DNA of 64,000 nucleotides from Vitis vinifera. Its lineage: Eukaryota; Streptophyta; Magnoliopsida; Vitales; Vitaceae. The notes beneath the pieces were generated by a model that saw nothing but the letters and a program-made list of their open reading frames with translations, was not told where the DNA came from and did no database searches. Position 1 is the first letter of the stretch. Each line of letters begins with the position of its first letter. Where the stretch lies: contig NC_081816.1 of the NCBI RefSeq assembly GCF_030704535.1, positions 9,908,001-9,972,000 of the forward strand, given 5' to 3'. Of the stretch, positions 19,659-34,679 are shown in pieces. Both the position numbers and the translations under genes were made by a program.

Positions 19659-22600
19659 ATGAGGCTCTCAGGTCCAGCCCTTTGCCTCCTGTCATTTCTT
19701 CTTATCTCTCTATTGCTTAGTCCCACCTTTGCTATTGAAAGGGTAAGCACCTACCATTTTTGTTTTCCTCATAAAAGATGTGAGTGATGCTGTGATGGTG
19801 GTTTCATTTTTCAAGTAAATCTGTTGTGATGTTGGTGTAGTCATACATAGTGTATTTGGGAGCACACTCACATGGCCCAGAACCCTCTTCTGATGATCTG
19901 GATCAAGTTACTGAGTCTCATTATGAGTTTCTTGGATCATTCCTGGGAAGGTAATGAATTCCTTTGTTTTTTTTTCCTCATTTGTTTCCTTGAGGAACTG
20001 ATATTCTATCCAAAGCTGATCACCTGCATGTTCTGAATTATTTTCCACAGTCGTGATAATGCCAAAGAAGCCATTATTTACTCATACACAAGACACATCA
20101 ATGGCTTTGCTGCAACTCTCCAGGACCATGAAGCTGCCCAGATAGCCAGTGAGCAATTCTTCTTGTTTCTCATCACTCTCTTTTAGTCTGCTATTTCTCA
20201 ATTTGTGTTTGACTCATTAACAAATGCAGACCATCCCAAAGTAGTCTCAGTTTTCTTGAACAAGGGAAGGAAACTACACACAACAAGATCATGGCACTTT
20301 CTGGGTCTGGAGAATGATGGCATAATTCCTTCCAATTCTATCTGGAAGAAGGCGAGATTCGGCCAAGATACCATCATAGGAAACCTCGACACCGGTGAAT
20401 TTTACATCTCTTTTCCCTTTTGGTCCTTTCCCTTTTCCTTAAATCTTTCATCTCAGATATATGCCAAGTCAACTCCATCTCTAGATGAATACAGTTGAAT
20501 GCAATTGGAGCCAGCCCGTAATTTTTTGGTGAAATCAAAATCTTTGCCGAAATAGGGGTCCCCAGTTTAATTTTCTGTCGGAACCTTCTTTCTTGTTTAA
20601 AAAAATCTACACGTCTCTAGAAGGGTTGGTTGGCTTTTGTGATTTTTATTCCCTTGTTGGGATGCTTTCTTTGACTCGTTGGCTCTGGTATTCGAATGGG
20701 ACGAAAGTTCATTTATTCTAACTACCTCTTGGTTGTGCTAAGTCATTACAGGAGTCTCAATCTTTGACAAAATAAACAAGTGGGGTGCCCCAGTGCTTTG
20801 AATTCAATAGATTCTCTTGGTTTTTTCAGCTGATAATGCATTTCAGTTAGTTCTTTAGAGCCACACGATACATTTGTTGACTAAAAAAATGTGTGCTGAA
20901 TTAATCGGTTTTTCAGCTCTTGTGTTTCAGTTTGATTATGAATTAAGATAGGCACGATACACGGGAATCTTGTCTGTAAATTTAGACTCTGGATAATTGA
21001 AGAGGTGTAACTACTAAGTTCAAATCAAACTTCATAATATAAATATAAGGTAAGACATTCTTTAGGGGTTCAAGGAAGTAGCTGCATGACAACAGGTAAC
21101 AAAAATGGCCCAGATCAGTGATTCTAGATTCAATAGAAATAATATTAACAGAGAATTTGTAGGTGAGAATTTAAAATGCTGTCATCAGGTAGCAAGTTGA
21201 AAGAAAGTAGCAGGGATGGTTAGTAAAACATATATCTCATTCACAAGGAAATTAAAAAGGAGACGATGATCTATTTTTCAGTAGTATATATGCTCAAAAG
21301 AAAAAGAATTGGTGAACAAAAATTGTGTTGCACTCCTAAAAATAATCGCGATAAAACTGAAATGAGTGTAGGTTGAATATGAACTACTGTCTCAATTTTT
21401 GGTTGCTATCATGCCTATCTTTCTTCAGTCTGGCCTTTTTGTTAATGGAGATTCTGGTAGGTGTCTGGCCTGAATCAGCGAGTTTTAGTGATGAAGGAAT
21501 GGGACCAATTCCATCAAGATGGAGAGGAATCTGCCAAAATGACAAAGATGCTGGATTTCACTGCAATAGGTCAGCTTCCACTTCCCACCTTTTGTAAATA
21601 AGAATCTTTTTTTTTCCCCATCTTCTGTTTTAGTTTCAAAATCTATTCACAACCCCAAACAATATGAGCCAAAAAAGTAGTGTTCTTTAATTATTTTTGA
21701 CATATATGAAAGTAGAGATTCTATCAAACTGAGAACCATTTTTCGGTTACCTAGAGAACTTGATGTGTTCTTTTTAAGTAAATGGTTATTTACAGACAGA
21801 TGTGCTTTCTTCCTTGGGAAACAGAACTTATTGTTTGTACAATGGCCTAGAGGTCGCCCACACTTGTTGAGTCCCTTCAACATCCTCAACAGTCTAGAAT
21901 CTGTTATGGAAATAGAGTTCGGTAGAGTTGAAAATTCCATCTCTTGTGGGCAAAACAGTATCCATAGATGTTGCTTCAGATCTAGCATCATCTCCTTCAA
22001 CATGTGGTGGGGCTCCCATTATTTTTTGCTGAGGGCCAGCAAAAGTTGACACTTTTTGCTGAGGCTATGATGTGAACTTTGACAAATTAGCGGTGCTTCT
22101 CATAAGAGGCTTGATTTTTGTCTCCACATAAGAGGCTTGATTTTTGCCTCCACATAAGACGCTTGATTTTTGACGAGTGCTCAAGCTAATTGAGCTTAGT
22201 GTCATGGACTTAGTCTTTCCCTAAACTCATACGACATTTAGACAAGTTAAGACACTTGATTTTGTTAAGTCAGTCTTACTCTTGATGCTTAACTTCCTAG
22301 GCTAAGATACACACGACTTGAAAACTTTAGAAGATATAGTAAGCAACACTTAAAGAATGGAAGCTTTTATTACTCTTAAGGATGCTTTATAAGTTCTTAG
22401 GAAGCTCACTTGCTCGGTGCCTTGGCCAAATGAGGGTCTCATCTATTTATAGGCACCTTAAGAAGTCTCTAGAATCTTGAAGGGTTCCTTACAAATCATG
22501 AATATTCTAGAATCTCCTACACTAGTCTATGTACAAGCCTATGTACAAGTATATACAAGACACTTTTGGAACTCTCTAAAATGCTTTAGACTCTTCCTAT

Positions 22601-25600
22601 GCCTTCCACCTTAGTATAGAGAAGTGTCGGTGTCTCTAGCTATCTTTAGAATTTTCAACACTCTTCCCACTAATGACTAAGTGTAAGAGTCTTCAGAAGC
22701 TTCTTGGTCTCTATATAAGCCCATGAGGAGGGTCATTTGGAGCATCTTGTGACACTCTCCCCCACCTAAGCCACATACGTCCTCGACCTTCAACCTGGAA
22801 TCTTTCGATCTGCTTCTGGAACTACCATAGAGCGTTTGTTGGCTTCTATCTGGCCTCGCTCTCTGGTAGTCCCTTCTATTTCACCAAGTACTCCATAGTA
22901 GAAGGCACACATTGTTTCCTTACAATTCTGTCTGCGATGATGTACTCTACCTCATTATCATAGGAGGTCACAACTACTATAGGTGCCCGCTTAAACAACC
23001 TTTGACTTGGATCATCCTTGTCTTCGTTATATGGTTTCAAGTAGCTTACGTGGACGACATGATGAATCTTCAACATCGGTGGCAGCTCAACTTTGTAAGA
23101 CACCTTGTCGACTTTTTTAAGTATGGGGAAGAGGCCTTCATACTTCCTCACAAGGCCCTTATGCACTAGTTGTAGTGACTTGAATTGTTGAGAAAGAAGC
23201 TTGACAAGTGTCATGTCCTCGACCTTGTACTTTGTGTGGCGTCGCTTCTTGTTAGCCCATATTTTCATCTTCCTAGTGGCCTTATTCAAGTATGAGCGTG
23301 CTATATCGGCTTACTCGTGCCACCCCTTAATGAACTTGAAAGTCGTTAGACTTCTGCGCATATAGCCCATCGCTAGTATGTGAGGAGTCAATGGTTGTTG
23401 GCTCGTGGCTAGCTCAAATGGGCTCTTATTGGTCGTCTCACTCCTTTGTAAGTTGTATGAGAACTGGGCAACATCTAGCAACTTAGCCCAATCCTTCTGG
23501 TTGACACTCACGAAGTGCCTCAAGTATAACTCTAATAAGGCGTTCATCTTCTCAGTTTTCCCATCCGTTAGTCGGTGAAATCTCATAGAGAAGTAAAGCT
23601 TTGATCCCATAAGCTTGAATAGCTCCATCCAAAACTTCCTAGTGAAGCATAGGTCACGATCGCTGATGATGTACTTAGGCAACCCCCAATATTTGACCAC
23701 GTGCTTAAGGAATAACCTTGTTGTCTTCTCCATGTACAGTCTATAGGGGCTGCTATGAAAGTAGCGTACTTAGAGAACCTGTCTACTACCACTATAATTG
23801 AGTTGTAGCCCTCCAACTTAGGCAACCTAATGATAAAGTCCATAGTGACACTCTCCCATGGATGTTTCGTGATAGGTAGTAGCTTCAACAGGCCTCTTGG
23901 TTGTTGTTGTTCTACCTTGTCTTGTTGGCACACAAGACAAGTCCTCACATAGGCCTCAACTTCATCCTGTATCTGAAGCTAGTATTAAGCCGACTCAAGT
24001 AGTGCTCGCATGTGTCATTGCCCAGGGTGCCTAACCCACTTAGTATCATGACACTCTTTGATAAGATTTCTTATCATGTTTCCCCACTTAGGCATGTAGA
24101 GTCGTCTCCCCTTGGTGTAAAGTGGGTTATCCTCCACCCAGAACCACTTAGTTTTTCCCCTCATGGGTTAAGGCAATGAGGCCCTTAGCCACTAGATCAT
24201 GCTACAACCCCTCCCTTAAGAGATCCATGATGTCTCTTTGGGGCTGGCTTGTCATGGATGATAGCTCCACTTTGTGGTTTAGGGCTTTGACCACATGATT
24301 AGTGCTTCCTGTTTTATACTCTAGCGTATAGTCGAACTCAGTTAGGAAGTCTTGCCACATAGCTTGCTTAGGACTTAGCTTCTTCTGTATTTGGAAGTAG
24401 CTAGTGGCAACAATGTCGGTCTTCACCATGAAGTGAGACCCCAATAGATAATGCCTCAATGTGCCCATTTTTCATATCTTTCTCTTATACCATGTAGCGT
24501 CTCTCGGTGTCATTGAGTTTGCGACTCTCAAAGGCTATCAGATGTCTATTTTGCATAAAAACCCCTTCAATAGCAAAGTTAGAGGCATTCATGTGTACTT
24601 CAAATACCTTAGTGTGGTCAGGTAGTGCCAATACTAGCTTCTCAGTCACAAATTTTTTCAAATCCTCAAAGGCTTGTTGGCACTTCTCATCCCATTCCCA
24701 TGCCTTGTTTTTCTTGAGAAGTTGGTGAGTGGAGCTACCCTTGTAGAGTAACCCTTGATGAACCATCGATAATAGTTAACCAAGCCAAGGAAATACCTTA
24801 GCTAAGGTACCTAAATAGGTGGATCTCACTCCTGGAGGACCTTCACATTGATTTCATCCATCATCAGCTTGCCATTATTGATGTGATGCCCCAAGAAGCT
24901 CACATCTTCCTTAGCAAATGAGCACTTTTCTTTTTTAACATATAGCTCGTTCTGCCTTAGAACCTTGAAGACCTTCCTTAGATGCTCTACATGTTCTTTT
25001 AGGGTGTTATTATAGATGACTATGTCATTCAAGTATACCACCACGAACTTGTTTAAATATAGGTGGAAGATCTTATTTATGAGTGTGCAAAATGTTATTG
25101 GAGCGTTGATGAGGCCGAAAGGCATCACTAAGAACTTGTATGAGTCATACTGAGTTACACATGTAGTCTTTGGCTTGTCCTCTTCCTCAATACTCACTTA
25201 GTAGTAGTCCGATCTCAAGTCCAACTTCGTGAAGTACCTTACTATACCAAGTTGATCAAATAGTTCAACAATGAGTGGAATGGGGTACTTGTTTTTTATC
25301 GTCATATTGTGCTTGGTAGTCAATACACATCCTTAGGGACTCATCATGTTTCTTTTGAAACAATACTGGCTCACCATAGGGAGCCATGGATGGTTGGATG
25401 AACCCTATTTCTAGCAATTCCTTAGGTTGTCTCCTTAGCTCTTCCAACTCGGGTGGTGCCATCCTATATGACTCTCTAGTAGGGGGATAGTTTCCGACTC
25501 CAACTCAATCTTATGATCCTCCTCCTTTCTAGGTGGGAGTCTCTTAGGCAACTCTGACAACATCACATCCTTGAACTCATTAAGGACTTCCTCGATTTCC

Positions 25601-28600
25601 TTTGGCATGAGTTTCCCTAACCTATTTTCTTTTTCCTCCTTGAGAGTGGCTATGTAAGTCACCTCCTTTCTTTTCAACCTCTTCTTCACTTGAAGAGCTG
25701 ATAGCATGGGAGTCTTGGGCGAACCTTCAGTGATGGTAGGAACCATGCAAAGCTTCCCATCTCCCAAAATAGCCATTTGGTGTAGAAAGGGCGATGACAT
25801 AACCTTGACTTTCCTTAGGAAGTCCATCCCCAATACCAACTTGAAGTTATCCATGGGTGTTAGTGTGAAGTTAACCCTTCCTTCCCATGAGCCAATGTAT
25901 ATAGCCACCTCATGTGCTATACCATGTGATGGCTTAGCAGTAGAGTTAATTGCCTTGAGCCAACCTCCCTCCTTAGATGTTTGGAGCTCCAATCTCTTTG
26001 TTTCATCATTCGAGACAAAGTTACAAGTAACACCAGTGTCCACCAGGGAATTGTTGGCCTTTCCATTCACAAGGGTCTCCACATACATTAGCCTTTTGTT
26101 TTAAGGTGTCTTAGGCACTGACTTAACCTTGAGGGCGTTTAGGAGTTGCAATGATCCCATGTGCACATCACCCTCCTTTTCTTTTTCCCCGATCATGGCA
26201 TTTAAGGCTTTCCTCTTGGGACAGTCTCGTGTCCAATGTGGATCGCCACATAAGAAGTAGTTGGTCCTAGGTGTGAACTCCTTCCATTTTTCCTTGTCTT
26301 TGCCATCCTTGCAACTAGGGCCCTTGTTTGATCATTCCTTAGGAATGTAGCCCCGTGATCCTTTATCTCTCCCACCTTTGGCATGATTACCCTTGGACTG
26401 TGGCTTAGGCTTGGGAAAGTTTCCCCTCTTATATTCCACCAAGGACTCTACTACTACCATGGCTATGGCTAGGTCTTGACACCACGTCTCCTTAACTCTT
26501 GCTTGACCAAGCTTTATGGGTTGTCCATGAAGTTGAATAGTAGCTCTTCCTTGGACATGTTGGGAATCTCAAGCATTAGTGTAGAGAATTCCTAAACGTA
26601 CTAACGGATCGAACCCATGTGCTTGAGACATTTCATCTTTTTCCTTGCTAAGTAGGCCACATCATTAGGATAAAATTGCCTCTTAATCTCTCACTTAAAG
26701 GCACCCCATGTGTTTATGGTGCACGTTTCATTTTCTATATCTATAAACCTCTTATGCTACCATAGAGTAGCATTATCAGTGAGGTAAAGGGTCATGGTGC
26801 ATACCTTAGTGGCTTCATCTATTAGTGCGATAGCCTCAAAATACTTCTCCATGTGCCATAAGAAGTTGTCTAGTTCCTTAGAATCCCTCTTACTACTGAA
26901 CGTGTGTGGCTTTGGCACCTCCACCCTTGGTGCCTCATGAGTGGCCATGACCCATGCCAACATGGTTGTTTTGTAGATGGCTAGCTTTTGTCGAACCTCC
27001 TGGTGTTGAGCCTCCATACATGTAGCCAAGGCCTCCATCATTGACTTCATGCTAGCAAGCATGCTCATAACTTTGTCTTGAATGGACATGAACTCCTCAT
27101 GTGACACCGGCTAAACTTGTGAGATGAGCACCCCCTCACAAAGGTCTTGAATCTACTCTCTTAGATCCTTTAAGCCCTTCTCCATGCCTTGCTCTATCAA
27201 GTCTACCCCCTCTCGGGTGTTCGTCATGGCTAGTCTTGCCTCCATGCTGGTTAAGGAATCACGAGACTTATCCTTCCTGCCCCTACCACGTGCAATAGGC
27301 TTGGTCTCCTTCCCACGGGTTTGCTCGCTAATCTCCTCGACGTTAGAGCCCGACATGCTTCCTTTACTATACCCGCTTCGCAACTGCACTTTGATACCAA
27401 TCGTCATAGACTTAGTCTTTCCCTAAACTCGTTTGCACTTAGACAAGCCAAAATACTTGATCTTGTTAAGTCAACCTTATACCCTATACTTGGCTTGTTA
27501 AGCTAAAATGCATACAACTTGGAAGCTTTAAAATGTGTAGTAGGCAACACTTAAAGAATGAAAGTTTTTATTGTTCTTAAGGATGCTTTACAAGTGCTTA
27601 GAACCTTGGAGGGTTCTTTACAAATCATGAATATTCTAGAATCTCTTAAACTAATATATGTACAAGCTTATGTACAAGTATATACAAGACACTTCTGGAA
27701 CTCTCTAGAATGCCTTAGACTCTTCCCATGCCTTCCACCTTAGTATAAAGAAGTGTGGGTGTCTCTAGCCATCTCTAGAATCTCACACTTTTCCCACTAA
27801 TAGCTAAGTGTAGGAGTCTTTAGAAGCTTCCTGACCTCCATATAAGCCCATGGGAAGGGTCATTTGGAGCATCTTGTGACATTAGGCCAACTTAGCATCA
27901 ATCCTTCAGTAATGACAAAGGAAGAGTGGTTTTTTCATGACTTCATTGTCGGTGTGTTCACCTTGTGTTAGTTTATGTTATATTTCATTGGTAGTATGCA
28001 TGGACTGTTTGTTGAATATTACAGGAAGCTGATTGGGGCAAGATACTTCCACCAAGGATATGCTGCCGCCGTAGGCTCACTCAACTCTTCCTTCCATACC
28101 CCACGCGACACTGAGGGTCATGGGTCTCACACCTTATCAACAGCAGGTGGTAACTTTGTAGAGGGGGCTAGTGTTTTTGGCTTTGGCAATGGAACAGCGA
28201 AAGGTGGGTCGCCTAAAGCACGGGTGGCAGCTTACAAGGTGTGTTGGCCACCGGTGGGTGGCAATGAGTGCTTTGATGCAGATATACTGGCAGCGTTTGA
28301 TATAGCCATCCATGATGGAGTTGATGTGCTATCTGCTTCACTAGGAGGATTACCCACACCCTTTTTCAACGATAGTCTTTCTATAGGTTCCTTCCATGCA
28401 GTTAAGCATGGTATTGTGGTGGTTTGCTCAGCTGGCAATTCTGGACCCGCTGATGGTACTGTTTCAAACATTTCACCATGGCAGTTCACCGTTGGAGCCA
28501 GCACCATGGATCGCCAGTTCCCTAGTTATCTTGTCCTTGGAAACAAGAAACGCTTAGAGGTTAGTTTCCCTCCTGACCTCAAAATCGGTCTTTTCAAATT

Positions 28601-30733
28601 GTGATGCTGCATGCTAAGTACTCGTGTCCTTAGTATTTTTCCCCTGGTGACTGGTGACTGGAGTCTCACTAGGACTAAAGGAATCGCTGGTTGTTGCTAA
28701 TATTGAGGGGCAATCAGCATGGCAATCTTTTGACATGTCTCTTCTTTCTGAAATCCTCTTCCATGGATACAAACTTACCAATGTTCTTTTTTGGTTTTTT
28801 AACTTTTTTTTTTTTGTTCTTTTGGAAGGGAGGAAGTCTTTCACCTAAAGCCTTGCCACCCAACAAGTTCTTTCCACTTATCAGTGCTGCAGATGCCAAA
28901 GCAGCTAATGCATCAGCTGATGACGCGTAAGGATAGAACAACTCAAGCTATTGGTATTCTGATTCTATAGACCCGCTATTTGAACACTCTTCTATGTAGC
29001 AATGTTGTGAAAATGGAGTTTCAGAAGCGAATTGCCCATTATCTTATCATTTCAAAATAAGAATCCATTTTTCCATTTGTAACAAAATGCTTTCTGATGA
29101 TATATCTCATGTGCTTTAGTCACTTCAGTGGAAAATCATCACATATTTTGCATAGCTGAGAGGTAATTTTCTTGAATGATGCAGTTTGCTTTGTAAGGCT
29201 GGGACACTTGATCATAGCAAGGTGAAGGGAAAGATCTTGGTGTGCCTTCGAGGGGAGAATGCAAGGGTGGACAAGGGCCAGCAAGCTGCTCTGGCTGGTG
29301 CTGTGGGGATGGTTCTTGCCAACAATGAGCTTACTGGGAATGAAGTTATAGCTGATCCCCATGTCCTCCCTGCTTCGCATATCAACTTCACTGATGGGGT
29401 TGCTGTCTTCACCTACCTCAATTCGACTAAGTAAGATGACATACCAATAGTATCATAGAAATTGCCCACATATGAAATGACTAGAAAGAGAATGTAGTCT
29501 TAACTATCCATTTGGGATCAAGATCTGGCTGCTACTCTGTTCCAAGAGCTTGTCAAATGTAGAGTTCAGATTGATCACATGACGGATCATTCATATATAT
29601 ATATATATGGACCCCCCTAATTATAAGCTTTCTATAATTGCTGCCATTGTTCTTTCATTACGTTTCAAGTAGTAACATAATTTTAACCAGGTCTCCCATT
29701 GCTTATATTACACCTTCAACAACTGAGTTGGGCACTAAGCCAGCACCCTTCATGGCAGCTTTTTCATCAAAGGGACCTAACACCATTACACCAGAGATCC
29801 TTAAGGTTTTCCAAGCAACTCAACATTCTCTTTTCACTTTGCTCTCTATTGAATCATTCAGGCAACTCATTGTTTTCTCTCATGCTACAGCCAGATATAA
29901 CCGCACCTGGAGTAAGTGTAATAGCTGCATACACTGAAGCACAAGGGCCAACTAATCAAGATTTTGATAAACGGAGAGTTCTATTTAACTCGGTATCAGG
30001 CACTTCAATGTCGTGCCCTCATGTTTCTGGCATTGTTGGCCTTCTTAAAACCCTCCACCCGGATTGGAGTCCTGCTGCTATTAGATCAGCAATGATGACC
30101 ACCGGTCAGAAGACCCTTCAACTTCCTAATGCATGCTGTTTAGCAGCTGTTTCTCTCATTCTTTTCAGTTGATTTTGTTTTTGTTTCTACCTTACAGCAA
30201 GAACAATGGACAATTCTATGGAAGCAATACTCAATGCATCCTATTTCAAGGCAACACCATTCAGCTATGGAGCAGGACATGTTCGGCCAAACCGTGCTAT
30301 GAATCCAGGGTTGGTTTATGACTTAAATGTTAATGACTACCTCAACTTTCTATGTGCCTTGGGGTATAACCAAACCCTGATCAAAATGTTCTCAGAGAGG
30401 CCCTATACATGCCCCAAGCCAATCAGTCTCACCAACTTCAATTACCCTTCAATCACAGTCCCTAAGCTCCATGGCTCTATCACTGTGACTCGAACTCTTA
30501 AGAATGTTGGTCCTCCCGGAACCTACAAAGCACGCATCCGGAAACCCACTGGAATCTCAGTTTCAGTCAAGCCAGACAGCTTAAAATTCAATAAGATCGG
30601 GGAAGAGAAGACCTTCAGTCTTACTCTCCAGGCTGAAAGAGCCGGTGCAGCAAGGGACTATGTATTTGGAGAGTTGATATGGTCAGATGCTAAGCATTTT
30701 GTGAGAAGTCCTATTGTGGTGAAGGCAGCCTAG
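19659..30733 (+). CDS. Subtilisin-like serine protease, SBT5 group (AIR3/SBT5.3-5.4 type)
   Basis: Eleven exons: 19659-19742, 19841-19950, 20051-20148, 20230-20394, 21461-21569, 28025-28559, 28829-28926, 29185-29430, 29691-29805, 29891-30104, 30198-30733. All junctions are GT-AG, phases agree, and the join gives 769 residues, the usual length. Residues 1-25 are a signal peptide ([16 protein letters not shown]). An inhibitor I9 propeptide follows ([12 protein letters not shown] to about 110). The catalytic residues are Asp151 (NLDTG), His221 (GHGSHT) and Ser559 ([11 protein letters not shown]), with oxyanion Asn327 (SAGNSGP). A PA domain lies at about 400-480 and a fibronectin-III-like end at 660-769. 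The enzyme should be secreted to the apoplast. Similarity to Arabidopsis AIR3 is strong. Intron 5 is 6.5 kb because an antisense retrotransposon lies in it, yet no exon is damaged. Confidence 0.93.
22101..22176. repeat. 26-bp minisatellite, three copies
   Basis: The unit CATAAGAGGCTTGATTTTTG plus six bases occurs at 22101, 22127 and 22153 with one or a few changes. It lies in intron 5 of the subtilase gene, just left of the retrotransposon. Confidence 0.85.
22200..22754 (-). repeat. 3' LTR of the antisense chromovirus
   Basis: This 555-bp copy starts TGTCATGGAC and ends CTTGTGACA on the plus strand. It keeps a minus-strand TATA-like sequence (CCTATAAATAG, 22443-22453) that the other LTR lacks. 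Purines on the minus strand just beyond it (GGTGGGGGAGAG) form the polypurine tract. Confidence 0.92.
22870..27150 (-). pseudogene. Broken gag-pol of the antisense chromovirus
   Basis: In transcription order: a gag part (27107-26757, [18 protein letters not shown]); a zinc knuckle near 26230 in which the first cysteine is Tyr ([13 protein letters not shown]); protease (26088-25435, [12 protein letters not shown]); reverse transcriptase (25462-24826, [21 protein letters not shown]); RNase H (24766-24202); integrase (23948-23311, [28 protein letters not shown]); and a C-terminal part (23289-22876, [14 protein letters not shown]) ending in a chromodomain. The reverse transcriptase motif reads YLNDIVIY, so the first catalytic Asp is Asn. 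RNase H also has Asn in place of its first catalytic Asp ([11 protein letters not shown]). These losses and the frameshifts make it inactive. Confidence 0.9.
27386..27399 (-). other. Primer-binding site for initiator tRNA-Met
   Basis: The minus strand reads TGGTATCAAAGTGC next to the 5' LTR. The first eight bases match the complement of the initiator tRNA-Met 3' end. Confidence 0.75.
27402..27881 (-). repeat. 5' LTR of the antisense chromovirus, with internal deletion
   Basis: Compared with 22200-22754, this copy lacks 75-80 bp near 27603, including the TATA-like block. Its outer end is CTTGTGACA followed by TTAG, and its inner end is CGTCATAGAC, where the terminal TG has become CG. Confidence 0.9.
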
Positions 30734-31362
30734 CTACCTAGGTACACTTAAGCAACATAATTTATTTACTTATTGGATCAGTTAAGCTTTTAGTATGGCA
30801 TTCTGTTTTATTCTTGCCTTATTAGTTCTCAAAATTAATTTTCTTCTGTGTTGTTGCTTTGATGGTGATTATCGATGAATTAAAGGGAAGAAAAAACAAG
30901 CTCAAGAAACTTGTTACACAAAGAGAACAGGTTGATCCCTGATTCATTTAATTTGTACTTTCATTCGGTGTGGGTATTGGGTTGTTATGGTTTTGAGCAT
31001 GGATCAGAAGAAATTCTGTTGCTAAGGAGATAGAAAATGGTACGTACAAGATAATTTGCTGATAGAATATAGGAGTATGTATATATATATATATAGAAGC
31101 TTAAAGCTAGCCTTCAATGAGAGACTGATTATTATGTATGGGTCGACACAGGAGGGAAAGAAAATTAATATTACATAGCTTAAAACCCTTTTGGAAGTCT
31201 TTAAACAAAGGAAGGCCTCCAATGAAAACCCCATCTGATTCAGAAGCATGATGAGATTAGTATGCTAGCTAGTAGTTCATCTCTCAGCCTTCACCAAATC
31301 ATGGATCATTGCTTCCGCCTAAAACAAAACCTAAAGAAACCGTCTGCAAAATTGGAAATTGA
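30734..31362. other. Convergent 3' spacer between the subtilase and P450 genes
   Basis: About 630 bp separate the two stop codons, so both 3' UTRs lie here and may come close or overlap. A short TA tract occurs at 31080-31095. No other gene is seen. Confidence 0.6.
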
Positions 31363-34018
<2,656 letters not shown>

Positions 34019-34154
34019 GGACGGAGGTGGTTATGTTGTGTGTGTGTGTTTATATATAAAATATTTATTTTCTCCAAATTTTTCCGTGGAAGTAAGTGGA
34101 AGGAAAAACTGCAATGAAACTTTCTGTGGGTACAAAATGATAGCCTCGAATTCC

Positions 34155-34162
34155 TATATATA
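34155..34162 (-). promoter_or_regulatory. TATA box of the P450 gene
   Basis: TATATATA lies about 137 bp upstream of the ATG at 34018 on the minus strand. It is the only good TATA match close to the start. Confidence 0.45.
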
Positions 34163-34679
34163 GAGAGTGAAGTAGATACCTTATATGTTTATTATCACAA
34201 GGAGAAAGCAAGCAGGCTTTTCCACAGAGGTGAAATTTACTTTATCAGAAGGCATAGGAAATGAAATCAAGCTAGCTAGTCTAGGATCTAGGCCCCTACA
34301 CACTACTCTCTAGTACTGGAGGTGCAGAAGAGAGAGAGACTGAGGGCATTCATAAATCATAATAATACATTATATATAATATCAGTCGTGTTAGATAACT
34401 TAGATCATATGAGGTATGGTGTTTTGGGCCAAAATGGCCTTCTCCCTAAACTTAATACCAAAATTGGGATTAAGGTAAAACTATTGTTAAAAATAGTCTC
34501 ATCTGTCCACATAAGCAAAGATAATATTTTTTTATGTTATTTTTTTTAATTTCCCATTTGTTTCCTATCCCATGGTTGGCTCTCTCTAGAGTTTCTCTTC
34601 AAACCCTAACCCGATCAGTGGGCCATTGTAAGAGACATTTTTGGAACTATAAAATTGAGGTTGGTTTTGAGTTTATGCG
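34163..34679. other. Upstream region of the P450 gene
   Basis: No coding region is seen. The stretch probably includes further promoter sequence for the P450 gene. Confidence 0.4.

Larger units (their letters stand above)
22200..27881 (-). mobile_element. Degenerate antisense Ty3/gypsy chromovirus in the subtilase intron
   Basis: The element is 5682 bp long and read on the minus strand. Its 5' LTR is 27402-27881 (480 bp) and its 3' LTR is 22200-22754 (555 bp). A 4-bp TTAG occurs at both borders (22196-22199, 27882-27885) as the likely target duplication. The order gag, zinc knuckle, protease, reverse transcriptase, RNase H, integrase and chromodomain assigns it to chromoviruses. Frames are broken repeatedly and catalytic residues are lost. 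The 5' LTR has a 75-80 bp internal deletion. It is a different family from the element at 8056: LTR length and sequence differ. Confidence 0.93.

Noticed and set aside
28714-28941. A minus-strand frame over subtilase exon 7
   Set aside because: It is an antisense shadow of the coding exon and the adjoining T tract.
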